Below are positions 1 through 5,363 of a stretch of 6,256 bases of DNA, piece after piece. The notes below the pieces were generated by a model. It ran no database searches. It had not been told where the DNA came from and was given only the letters and a program-made list of their open reading frames with translations. Position 1 is the first letter of the stretch; the number at the start of each line of letters is the position of its first letter. A program made the translations under genes and the position numbers. The stretch is from Clostridia bacterium (GTDB lineage: Bacteria; Bacillota; Clostridia; Oscillospirales; Acutalibacteraceae), in assembly GCA_017437165.1 (NCBI GenBank), contig JAFSBS010000048.1, forward strand, positions 1 to 6,256. The letters are read 5' to 3'.

Positions 1-2035
1 CCTTTTTTTCACCAGGGTATTGTTCATTACAGAATTTGTCATGGCTTTCATTTATCAGTTTTTCTGTAACTTTACGGTCATAGACATTGGGTTTAAACAT
101 CGAAACAAGTCTTTCGGTTTCAGTGATAATCATTTCTGTAATAGTATCTGAATCTTTTTCTAAGTTGCGTATTCTTGAAAATTCAGTTGTGCTCTGAAGA
201 ATTGCTTTTTTGCGCATTTCTATAAGTTTGTTTTGAATGAGTAAATCAAAAGCCTGGTGGAAATTTTTGATAATTGTTATATTATGTATATGTGTAAATC
301 TCTCTGTTTCTTTGTAGAGTCTCTCTGCTGTACGACGAAGAGAGACAGAAAGTCCATCCTCGATATATTCTTCGGATGTATCGCGTAACATACAAAGTTC
401 ATAAGGGTTATTTCGGTCAGCAAATTTGCCGAGAGCAATGCCTTCTGGTGTTCCAAAACCTAACAGAATATTTGATAACTTCTGACAAAGGTTTTTGTCA
501 GGGATAGTATTGATTTTATAGCATTCAGAAAGACTATCTTCAACTGATTTAATTCTGTCATCAGCATAGAGAATATCATATACACGTCTACTATTAACAG
601 TATAGAGTTGGTCGTTTTCTTTAATATAACTTTCGGCTTCTTGTAAGAAAAACAAAATTTCGTTAATTAAATCTCTCATAAGTTGATATTCACGTTTATA
701 GGTAGCTTCGCCACTACAGAAATAACCATAAAGAGTGTTGGCTGTGTTAAGGTCTTCGGAGTAAAGTATGTTTTTTACAAGCGCAACTGTTGAATAATGA
801 AAATCTTTGTTATGAGTTTTTATGTCATTATAGTGATCAATTAGTAATTGTGAAGAAATTGTATATTCGTCAGCAAGAGTAAGAAGATATGCAGTTGAAG
901 CAATATGGGATGAATAGTAATCGTAATTATCATCTTCTAATACAGGTTTTATAAATTTTTTTGAACGGTGAAGAATTTTAGCCCATAAAACTAAAGAGCT
1001 TTTTGATTTTTTAGCATACTTTACCAAATCTTCACCAGGCTCATCAGATATGCTTTTGCAAAGATTTTCTTCGGATAGTGTGCTTAATTTAGTTAAAGGT
1101 GAGTCATTGTTGCGAAGTACAGCAAACAAAAGGTCAGAATAAATTTTTAAAATAATTGCAAAACATTCAGATGTTTCGTCACCATCAATCCAGGCGTATT
1201 TTACAAAGTAAGGAAATACATATTCAGAAAGAATATAAAAACATAGGTCATTTTTATTAGTAACTTCTAAAAATGTGAAAACCAAAGATAGTATGCCGGG
1301 AAGTTTTTTATCACGAATATCATCTGTGAATTTCGGTACCACAACTTTACCTAAAATCAAGGGGCTGCCTTTTTTCTTTTCTCGTTCTTCTTGTACAATA
1401 CGCCGTGCTTTTATATCCGCAATTTCTTTATTGAAAATTGACTCTTCTTCATTTCGGATTGATACTACAAGACTATCTATATCTTTTTTTGTAATATCGG
1501 TCGGATTTATGTTACTTTTAGTATATATTTTGCTACAAATAACATGAAGCGCCGCTTCCATATGAGGTCTACAATAACTGTTTTGTAAGCGTGGCAGAGT
1601 GATTTGGTTATCGAAAAGATTTGCGACATTAAGAATATGGTTTGCTTCTTCAACACCATTTTCAAAATCTTCAGGTGAAGCGGTAATTAACTCTTTATAA
1701 AAATCAGAACAAAGATCTTGTAAACTATACCCATCTGTTATTTTTACATTGTTGAGAGTTTTACCAAGCATCTCTATATCGTAAACTTCAGGATTTTCAA
1801 ACACAACTGTAATAAGGCTTAATATAAATTGATAACAACCTAATTCACAAATTTTTTTGCAAGTTTTTAAGAAGTTTCTACGTTGCCTTAGTTGGTTGAT
1901 TTCAGAATTATTTTCTTTAAAAAAACAATCGCAAAAGTTTTTAGAAAGTTTTTGATGATTGTCAAAACAAAGTTTTTTTTCCATTTCTAAAAAATAATAC
2001 ATTGTAACGGGATTATATATTGTTTTTTTTGGCAT
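1..2035 (-). CDS. Large unrecognised protein, C-terminus beyond left edge
   Basis: I do not recognise this protein. The minus-strand frame is open for 678 codons from the ATG at 2035 to the window edge, so it is real but partial. The start is supported by GGAGGT at 2042-2047, six bases upstream, and a promoter just before that. The protein looks soluble, with no signal peptide or clear membrane segment. It is rich in Leu, Ile, Lys and Glu with likely long helices, so an all-helical repeat fold is possible but unproven. The first 70 residues hold six cysteines (C23, C35, C37, C59, C63, C67), the last three spaced C-x3-C-x3-C. A charged stretch near residues 190-225 (IRNEEE, then EEREKKKG) looks like a coiled coil or linker. 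The gene is transcribed away from the CARF/sigma-like operon and shares its control region, which suggests a functional link. No catalytic motif was seen. Confidence 0.85.
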   Translation of the reverse strand, partial: MPKKTIYNPVTMYYFLEMEKKLCFDNHQKLSKNFCDCFFKENNSEINQLRQRRNFLKTCKKICELGCYQFILSLITVVFENPEVYDIEMLGKTLNNVKITDGYSLQDLCSDFYKELITASPEDFENGVEEANHILNVANLFDNQITLPRLQNSYCRPHMEAALHVICSKIYTKSNINPTDITKKDIDSLVVSIRNEEESIFNKEIADIKARRIVQEEREKKKGSPLILGKVVVPKFTDDIRDKKLPGILSLVFTFLEVTNKNDLCFYILSEYVFPYFVKYAWIDGDETSECFAIILKIYSDLLFAVLRNNDSPLTKLSTLSEENLCKSISDEPGEDLVKYAKKSKSSLVLWAKILHRSKKFIKPVLEDDNYDYYSSHIASTAYLLTLADEYTISSQLLIDHYNDIKTHNKDFHYSTVALVKNILYSEDLNTANTLYGYFCSGEATYKREYQLMRDLINEILFFLQEAESYIKENDQLYTVNSRRVYDILYADDRIKSVEDSLSECYKINTIPDKNLCQKLSNILLGFGTPEGIALGKFADRNNPYELCMLRDTSEEYIEDGLSVSLRRTAERLYKETERFTHIHNITIIKNFHQAFDLLIQNKLIEMRKKAILQSTTEFSRIRNLEKDSDTITEMIITETERLVSMFKPNVYDRKVTEKLINESHDKFCNEQYPGEKK

Positions 2036-2041
2036 ATTAGC

Positions 2042-2047
2042 ACCTCC
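2042..2047 (-). promoter_or_regulatory. Ribosome binding site of the leftward gene
   Basis: On the minus strand this reads GGAGGT, six bases before the ATG at 2035. It fixes the start of the large unrecognised gene. It lies within GCACCTCCGTGC (2040-2051), whose ends GCAC and GTGC are complementary, so a small hairpin could partly hide it. Confidence 0.8.
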
Positions 2048-2056
2048 GTGCCATTA

Positions 2057-2085
2057 ATAATATCACAATACAACAGAGATTACAA
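2057..2085 (-). promoter_or_regulatory. Promoter of the leftward gene
   Basis: On the minus strand, TTGTAA (2085-2080), a 17-base spacer and TATTAT (2062-2057) fit a housekeeping sigma-A promoter. A TGA directly before the -10 box gives an extended -10. The expected transcript starts near 2050, leaving an untranslated leader of only about 15 bases. Predicted from sequence only. Confidence 0.55.
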
Positions 2086-2087
2086 TA

Positions 2088-2100
2088 TCAATTTCATTGA
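2088..2100. promoter_or_regulatory. Small palindrome between divergent promoters (candidate operator)
   Basis: TCAAT-TTC-ATTGA is a perfect 5-bp inverted repeat. It lies between the two -35 boxes and overlaps the rightward one (TTGACA, 2097-2102). A protein bound here could control both directions at once. Short AT-rich palindromes also arise by chance, so this is only a candidate. Confidence 0.3.
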
Positions 2101-2125
2101 CAAGATTTTTAAAGAATGATAAAAT
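2097..2125 (+). promoter_or_regulatory. Promoter of the CARF/sigma-like operon
   Basis: TTGACA (2097-2102), a 17-base spacer and TAAAAT (2120-2125), with TGA just before the -10 box, make a near-consensus sigma-A promoter with an extended -10. Transcription should start near 2132, about 47 bases before the ATG at 2179. Bases 2102-2127 also match, at 21 of 26 positions, the repeated element found at 3760 and 4079, so this promoter may be under a second control. Confidence 0.7.
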
Positions 2126-2166
2126 TTATATAGTGTCGAAATTTGTTGTATATCGTTACAAAACAA

Positions 2167-2172
2167 AAGGAG
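2167..2172 (+). promoter_or_regulatory. Ribosome binding site deciding the CARF gene start
   Basis: AAGGAG lies six bases before the ATG at 2179. It supports this start over the in-frame TTG at 2143, which would begin only about 11 bases after the predicted transcription start. Confidence 0.8.
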
Positions 2173-2178
2173 AATTTT

Positions 2179-2817
2179 ATGAAAAAATTTATTACTACAA
2201 TTTCACGTCGTAAATTAGACAGAACCGAAGCCGGTGTTTACAGAAGTGAAAATTCTAAAAAGTTAGAGAACGTTATTTATACACGTTACCCCATAATTCC
2301 TGTTATAGATTGCTACACAGAAGATGGCGAAGAAATTGAAATTATCGCAATTGCAAGCTCGCAGAAATATAATGAAAACGAAATTTACAGAAACTGCCGT
2401 GAGCAGTTGGAGGAATTAGAATCAGAATTATCTGACATCTGCAACAGAAGATACATAAAATATACAGTTAAAACTATTCTTACACCATTTGGTGAAACAT
2501 TAGATAATCACCTTGAGATGTTCAGTAATATCATTTCGGCGGTGTCAGATAACGATACTCTCTTTGCTGATATTACAGCTGGTCCTAAACCGATGCCAAT
2601 AGTACAGATGATAGCACTTAACTACTGCACAAAAAACAAAAAGAACGTTATGGTTGAGTGTATTTCTTATGGCGAAATTGACCACGAAACAAAAGACAGA
2701 AGACTTTTTGACGTTACGTCACTTTTCTATCTTGATAAAGTCAGCGATGCTTTAGCTTACTCAAAGGTTTCTGACCCAGAAGCATTCATCAGAACACTTA
2801 TTGCGGGTGAGGTGTGA
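2179..2817 (+). CDS. Stand-alone CARF-like protein (TM1812 type), candidate cyclic oligonucleotide sensor
   Basis: A 212-residue protein resembling the CARF domain of the TM1812/Csx-type CRISPR-associated family, whose known members bind cyclic oligoadenylate made by type III CRISPR systems. What is seen: a first strand MKKFITTIS; YTRYPIIPVIDCY near 34-46; a strand IEIIAIAS (53-60); the signature loop LFADITAGPKPMP (128-140), where the family usually has D-[IL]-T-G-G-T-K-x-M; a strand VMVECISYG; and a closing LFDVTSLFYLDKVSDAL (176-192) typical of this family. The protein stops right after the CARF fold and has no HEPN, nuclease or HTH domain, so it could be a sensor, a ring nuclease or a regulatory subunit. 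The ATG at 2179 is chosen because AAGGAG lies at 2167-2172; a TTG at 2143 has no such site. It is first in an operon, 3 bases before the sigma-like gene. Family assignment is by motif reading only. Confidence 0.72.
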   Translation: MKKFITTISRRKLDRTEAGVYRSENSKKLENVIYTRYPIIPVIDCYTEDGEEIEIIAIASSQKYNENEIYRNCREQLEELESELSDICNRRYIKYTVKTILTPFGETLDNHLEMFSNIISAVSDNDTLFADITAGPKPMPIVQMIALNYCTKNKKNVMVECISYGEIDHETKDRRLFDVTSLFYLDKVSDALAYSKVSDPEAFIRTLIAGEV

Positions 2818-2820
2818 TTT

Positions 2821-3711
2821 ATGGCATACGAAAGAGAAGATTTGCAAAAAATTGATGACCTCGCCATTGAATATTATAACGAAGAAGATACTGCAAGAAA
2901 ACTGGTTTTAAGAGAAAGAATTGCCGTTTTATTTATGAATAATCTTGAGTATATTGTTCATACAGGTGAACTGAAAAAATTGTCAACTGATGCAAAAAGG
3001 GCAGAAATAGTCAGAGATATTTCTATAACATTTTTCGTTAAAAATCTTTCTAAATACAACCCTTACAAAAAAGAAGAGGGCATAGTTCCTTTTATGGCTT
3101 ATTTTTACGATTTTGTATTTTGGGATTCCTGTAAGGAATGCAAGAAATATTATAAAGGTATTAAAGGTCGTAAAAATACAGATATTAGTGAAATGTATGA
3201 TGTTGGTGGTAATGAAATTAAAACCGATACAGAATATAAAGAAGATGAACATGATTTCAATGAAAAACTTGCACTTTTCGTTGGCTGTATTGTTCAGTTT
3301 CAGGCTCACAAAGATATGACCAAAAGCACAAACCAGACACATTTTGATTATTTTCAAAGTTTTTATACGGGTGATATGGTTTACCTTACAAAAGGTGAAG
3401 GCTTTTTGCAACTTTTAATGAACTATGAGCAACTGATACAAAAAAGCTGCTCAACTGAATTTTTAGATTATATATATAAAGATAAAGTTCGCTCTCTTTC
3501 AGAAATGTTTTCAGGAAATTTAAAATATTATAAAGAACTAAAAAATATCGGGATTTTTGGTAAAAGTAAATTAGAAAAAACTTTGAATTTACCCATTGAG
3601 CAGAATGTTTATGCTACATACTTCGATGTTTCAAAGGTTGCAATTTCTAAAAAAGTAGATGCTTTTAAAGATTACAAACGTCAACTTTTAGGTGGAGAAA
3701 TAGGCGCATAA
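2821..3711 (+). CDS. Sigma-70-like protein coupled to the CARF gene
   Basis: A 296-residue protein that I read as a divergent sigma-factor-like transcription protein. Residues about 65-112 look like sigma region 2: an acidic helix start (RDISITFF), KNLSKYNPYKKEEG, then PFMAYFYDFVFWDSCKECKKYYKG, matching the usual order of helix, 'kYdp..g', 'F..Y' aromatic helix and basic end. Residues about 258-290 (VYATYFDVSKVAISKKVDAFKDYKRQL) look like a region 4 helix-turn-helix of the form 'a..l.vS..aiSkrv..a...L'. The middle of about 140 residues is unlike a normal sigma linker and may bind a partner. The start has GAGGTG at 2809-2814, inside the end of the CARF gene, and only three bases separate stop and ATG, so translation is probably coupled. 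Inference: the CARF protein controls this factor. It could instead be a plain HTH regulator. Confidence 0.5.
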   Translation: MAYEREDLQKIDDLAIEYYNEEDTARKLVLRERIAVLFMNNLEYIVHTGELKKLSTDAKRAEIVRDISITFFVKNLSKYNPYKKEEGIVPFMAYFYDFVFWDSCKECKKYYKGIKGRKNTDISEMYDVGGNEIKTDTEYKEDEHDFNEKLALFVGCIVQFQAHKDMTKSTNQTHFDYFQSFYTGDMVYLTKGEGFLQLLMNYEQLIQKSCSTEFLDYIYKDKVRSLSEMFSGNLKYYKELKNIGIFGKSKLEKTLNLPIEQNVYATYFDVSKVAISKKVDAFKDYKRQLLGGEIGA

Positions 3712-3714
3712 AAT

Positions 3715-3756
3715 AAAGCGTATCCGACTAAAATCGGGTACGCTTTTAAATTTTTT
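3715..3756 (+). terminator. Rho-independent terminator of the CARF/sigma-like operon
   Basis: A 13-pair stem (3715-3727 with 3734-3746; AAAGCGTATCCGA against TCGGGTACGCTTT, with one T-G wobble) encloses a six-base loop. A T-rich tail ending in six T follows, interrupted by AAA. It begins four bases after the stop codon at 3711. Confidence 0.88.
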
Positions 3757-3759
3757 AGG

Positions 3760-3813
3760 AAAATTTTTAAAAAATGGTTAACTTTTTTAAATTGCAGATA
3801 TTATATATTATGA
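3760..3813 (+). repeat. Promoter-like direct repeat, copy 1
   Basis: Bases 3760-3787 are identical over 28 bases to 4079-4106, and a second block, AGATATTATA, is shared at the same spacing (3796-3805 and 4115-4124). The core contains TGGTTAAC followed by a T-run. It can be read as a promoter: TTAACT (3778-3783), 18 bases, TATATA (3802-3807); or GGTTAAC with TATTATA 16 bases later, if another sigma factor is used. An SD and ATG follow at 3823-3839. It sits directly after the terminator of the sigma-like gene, which suggests a target of that protein. Confidence 0.7.
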
Positions 3814-3822
3814 AGCGAGCAA

Positions 3823-3828
3823 AAGGAG
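3823..3828 (+). promoter_or_regulatory. Ribosome binding site of the interrupted small gene
   Basis: AAGGAG stands eight bases before the ATG at 3837. It favours this ATG over an in-frame ATG at 3810 that overlaps the end of the promoter-like repeat. Confidence 0.65.
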
Positions 3829-3836
3829 TTGCTTTT

Positions 3837-4079
3837 ATGTCAAACATACATAGTTTTATTGATGCTCTGAACAACATAATAGATTAAAGCTTTCCTGATA
3901 CTAAGAGATATATAGTAAAAGGTGGCGATTTAATCGAAACTGTTGTTATTGAATTAAGGCAGGGTGAGAAAAAATTAAGTTATTCTCCATACGAAATGTT
4001 TACCAAATCAAAAGCTTATGAAGACACAATAGAAGAATTTATTAAGCAATGGGAATATATCTTGGAAGTAAATGAATAA
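3837..4079 (+). pseudogene. Small gene of about 80 codons interrupted by one in-frame TAA
   Basis: From ATG 3837 the frame encodes 16 residues (MSNIHSFIDALNNIID), then TAA at 3885-3887, then 63 more codons in the same frame (SFPDTKRYIVKGGDLIETV and on to KQWEYILEVNE) ending at TAA 4077-4079. The part after the stop reads as ordinary protein: alternating strand-like and charged helical segments with a natural C-terminus. No start codon with an SD is seen after the internal stop. One base change would restore a 79 or 80-residue protein, for instance GAA giving IIDESFPD. The product is not recognised. It may be a decayed gene, a sequencing error, or much less likely a read-through. The promoter-like repeat lies directly upstream and its second copy begins at the terminal stop codon. 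Confidence 0.55.
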
Positions 4080-4131
4080 AAATTTTTAAAAAATGGTTAA
4101 CTTTTTGAAAAAGTAGATATTATAATTATGA
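4079..4131 (+). repeat. Promoter-like direct repeat, copy 2
   Basis: Second copy of the element at 3760, offset by 319 bases and overlapping the last base of the interrupted small gene. Read as a promoter it has TTAACT (4097-4102), 18 bases and a perfect TATAAT (4121-4126). An SD-like AAAGGGGG follows at 4140-4147, but the expected start position holds ATA and soon a stop, so no intact gene follows. The transcript could be an untranslated leader running towards the conjugation genes, or the leftover of a second small gene. Confidence 0.7.
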
Positions 4132-4379
4132 GAACAGAGAAAGGGGGTACAAAAAATATTTTAAAAATTTTCAAAGAACACTTTAGTTTTCAAAAAAGCG
4201 TAGAATAATCCACTATCAAGAACGCAAAAAATAGTTCGGTAATTAATCTAAGTTATTTTATTGGTAAATTTCCGTGCTATATTTGCGCCCTTTTTCAGAA
4301 AATTAAATATAAATGTGTTATTTTGGGTTTCGCATTTTTAAAGTATAGTTTCGGATTTTTTTTATCAAACAGTTATTTG
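4132..4379. other. AT-rich gene-free stretch
   Basis: Many T-runs and stops in all frames. I see no convincing gene, terminator or tRNA here. A weak promoter-like pair (TTGGGT 4323-4328, TATAGT 4344-4349, 15-base spacer) is below the usual standard. With the next two features it forms the 530-base gap before the ClpP-type gene. Confidence 0.6.
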
Positions 4380-4425
4380 TGTGGTATTTTAATTCGTTTC
4401 TTTTTTTATACCCTGAAATACCACA
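4380..4425. repeat. 10-bp perfect inverted repeat
   Basis: TGTGGTATTT (4380-4389) and AAATACCACA (4416-4425) are perfectly complementary across a 26-base T-rich spacer, with possible G-T pairs on both ends. There is no T-run after the right arm, so it is not a usual terminator. In the leader of conjugation genes it could be part of an oriT, a regulator site or an RNA hairpin; the sequence does not decide. Confidence 0.5.
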
Positions 4426-4449
4426 TTAACATAAATTTTGCCTTTGCAG

Positions 4450-4640
4450 AAGGCGCGAACCTTGAAAATTGAATAGCGCAAAATCAAGCAAAAAACTTGC
4501 TTTGAGCCACGCAATAACTGCGCCAGGACGGTAATAGTCTGACTGTTACAAGAGCGACAAACAGTTTTTGTAAATGTTGAGTGGCACTCAATAAGGCGAT
4601 GACGGGCAAGGTGAGTATTAGCCACACTATGCTTGATTAT
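4450..4640 (+). ncRNA. Candidate structured RNA leader upstream of the conjugation operon
   Basis: This block is richer in G and C than its surroundings and full of complementary segments. Helices seen: TCAAGCAA (4484-4491) with TTGCTTTGA (4497-4505), one bulged T; ACTGTT (4542-4547) with AACAGT (4560-4565); TTGAGT-GGC-ACTCAA (4577-4591); CAAG-GTG (4607-4613) with CAC (4623-4625) and CTTG (4632-4635). The segment TGCGCC (4519-4524) has three competing partners: GGCGC 4452-4456, GCGCA 4476-4480 and CGCA 4510-4513. TTACAA (4546-4551) can also pair with TTGTAA (4568-4573) instead of the 4542 helix. Competing pairings fit an attenuator or switch, or a stable ncRNA of the element. I do not recognise a named RNA family. 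It ends about 100 bases before the ClpP-type start codon. Confidence 0.5.
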
Positions 4641-4661
4641 TCGAATATACACGTTTAAATT
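4633..4661 (+). promoter_or_regulatory. Possible weak promoter of the conjugation operon
   Basis: TTGATT (4633-4638), a 17-base spacer and TAAATT (4656-4661) match four of six bases in each box. It would start a transcript near 4668, about 70 bases before the ClpP-type gene and after the structured block. It overlaps the last helix of that block, so it may be chance. Confidence 0.25.
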
Positions 4662-4739
4662 TTTAGGGGGAATTACAAAAATCAAGGCACTCATCTGACA
4701 ATCCAATTAAACAGTATGACAAAATAAAGGAGAATTAAA

Positions 4740-5363
4740 ATGAGTGATATATATTATTTAGAAAGAACAAAAAACGGAACAAACGCAATTACATTAAAAT
4801 CCAAACTTTTTGAAAACCGGATAATTTTTCTTGACTCACAAATAAACGTAGAATCCGTTAACACAACAATTGCACAAATCTCGCTTCTTGTTATGGAAAA
4901 CCCGGATGAACCAATTACTATCTTAATCAACAGTCCTGGCGGAAGCATTTTAAACGGTATGGTGCTTATAGATGTTATGCAAGCTTGCCCCTGCACCATT
5001 CAGACAGTTTCACTCGGCATAGCTGCAAGTATGGGGGCAGTAATTTTAGCGGCAGGCACAAAGGGTCACAGATTCGTTTCACCAAACAGTCAGGTAATGG
5101 TACACCAACCACTTATTGCAGGCGGAATACCCGGTGGAAATTGCATTGAAATTGAATCTGTGGAAAACTCGTTAATCAAAACAAAAAATGAAATAGACCA
5201 ATTCTTGTCAAAGCTTACAGGTAAATCAATCAAATCAATACGAAAGCTTACGGGTAAAGATACATATATGAGTGCAGAGGAGGCTTTGAAAAACGGATTA
5301 GTCGATAAAATCGCAACTGCAGAAGAACTCAACAGTTTATTAACAGGAGGAATTGCAATATGA
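4740..5363 (+). CDS. ClpP-family serine peptidase of the conjugative element
   Basis: A complete 207-residue ClpP-type peptidase; chromosomal ClpP subunits are about 195-210 residues. The oxyanion-side segment INSPGGSILNGM (63-74) is followed by the nucleophile in GIAASMGA (Ser97), His122 in QVMVHQP and Asp174 in GKDTYMSAEEA, so the Ser-His-Asp triad is intact. The C-terminal ALKNGLVDKI is also typical. ClpP forms ring chambers that cleave proteins fed by a Clp ATPase; no such ATPase is visible here. AAGGAG lies at 4727-4732, seven bases before the ATG. The stop overlaps the next gene's ATG (ATGA), so the peptidase is made together with the VirD4-type ATPase. Inference: it processes a transfer or relaxation protein, or degrades a host factor, and is distinct from the housekeeping ClpP. 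The N-terminus (YYLERTKNGTNAITLKSKLF) differs from the usual 'Yli...ErG..yDIfSRLl' start. Confidence 0.93.
   Translation: MSDIYYLERTKNGTNAITLKSKLFENRIIFLDSQINVESVNTTIAQISLLVMENPDEPITILINSPGGSILNGMVLIDVMQACPCTIQTVSLGIAASMGAVILAAGTKGHRFVSPNSQVMVHQPLIAGGIPGGNCIEIESVENSLIKTKNEIDQFLSKLTGKSIKSIRKLTGKDTYMSAEEALKNGLVDKIATAEELNSLLTGGIAI
5345..5350 (+). promoter_or_regulatory. Ribosome binding site of the VirD4-type gene
   Basis: AGGAGG inside the end of the ClpP-type gene, nine bases before the overlapping ATG at 5360. It supports translational coupling of the two genes. Confidence 0.8.

Noticed and set aside
1275..1547. Plus-strand 90-residue open frame
   Set aside because: It lies wholly inside the long minus-strand gene, has no SD, and is Ser/Phe rich as expected for an antisense shadow.
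2143..2178. Upstream TTG start adding 12 residues to the CARF-like protein
   Set aside because: It has no ribosome binding site and lies about 11 bases after the predicted transcription start. The ATG at 2179 has a good AAGGAG and begins the expected first strand of the fold.
2983..3411. Minus-strand 142-residue frame rich in Phe and Ile resembling a membrane protein
   Set aside because: It is antisense to the sigma-like gene; the hydrophobic content is the shadow of Lys/Glu/Asn codons. There is no SD.
3760..4131. The two direct repeats as a CRISPR array or insertion-sequence ends
   Set aside because: There are only two copies, in direct orientation, with 319-base spacing and a gene remnant between them. 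There is no transposase, and the -35/-10-like layout with SD behind fits promoters better.
4128..4208. 26-residue plus-strand frame starting ATG 4128
   Set aside because: The ATG lies upstream of the transcription start predicted for the second repeat and has no SD.
4450..4640. Group II intron or rRNA spacer (the CTTGAAAATTGAATAG stretch resembles rRNA spacer ends)
   Set aside because: There is no intron domain V, reverse transcriptase, rRNA or tRNA sequence in the neighbourhood.
4389..4706. Minus-strand 105-residue frame in the conjugation leader
   Set aside because: It has no SD or promoter and overlaps the RNA helices and the inverted repeat; the composition does not look coding. Structured RNA explains the block better.
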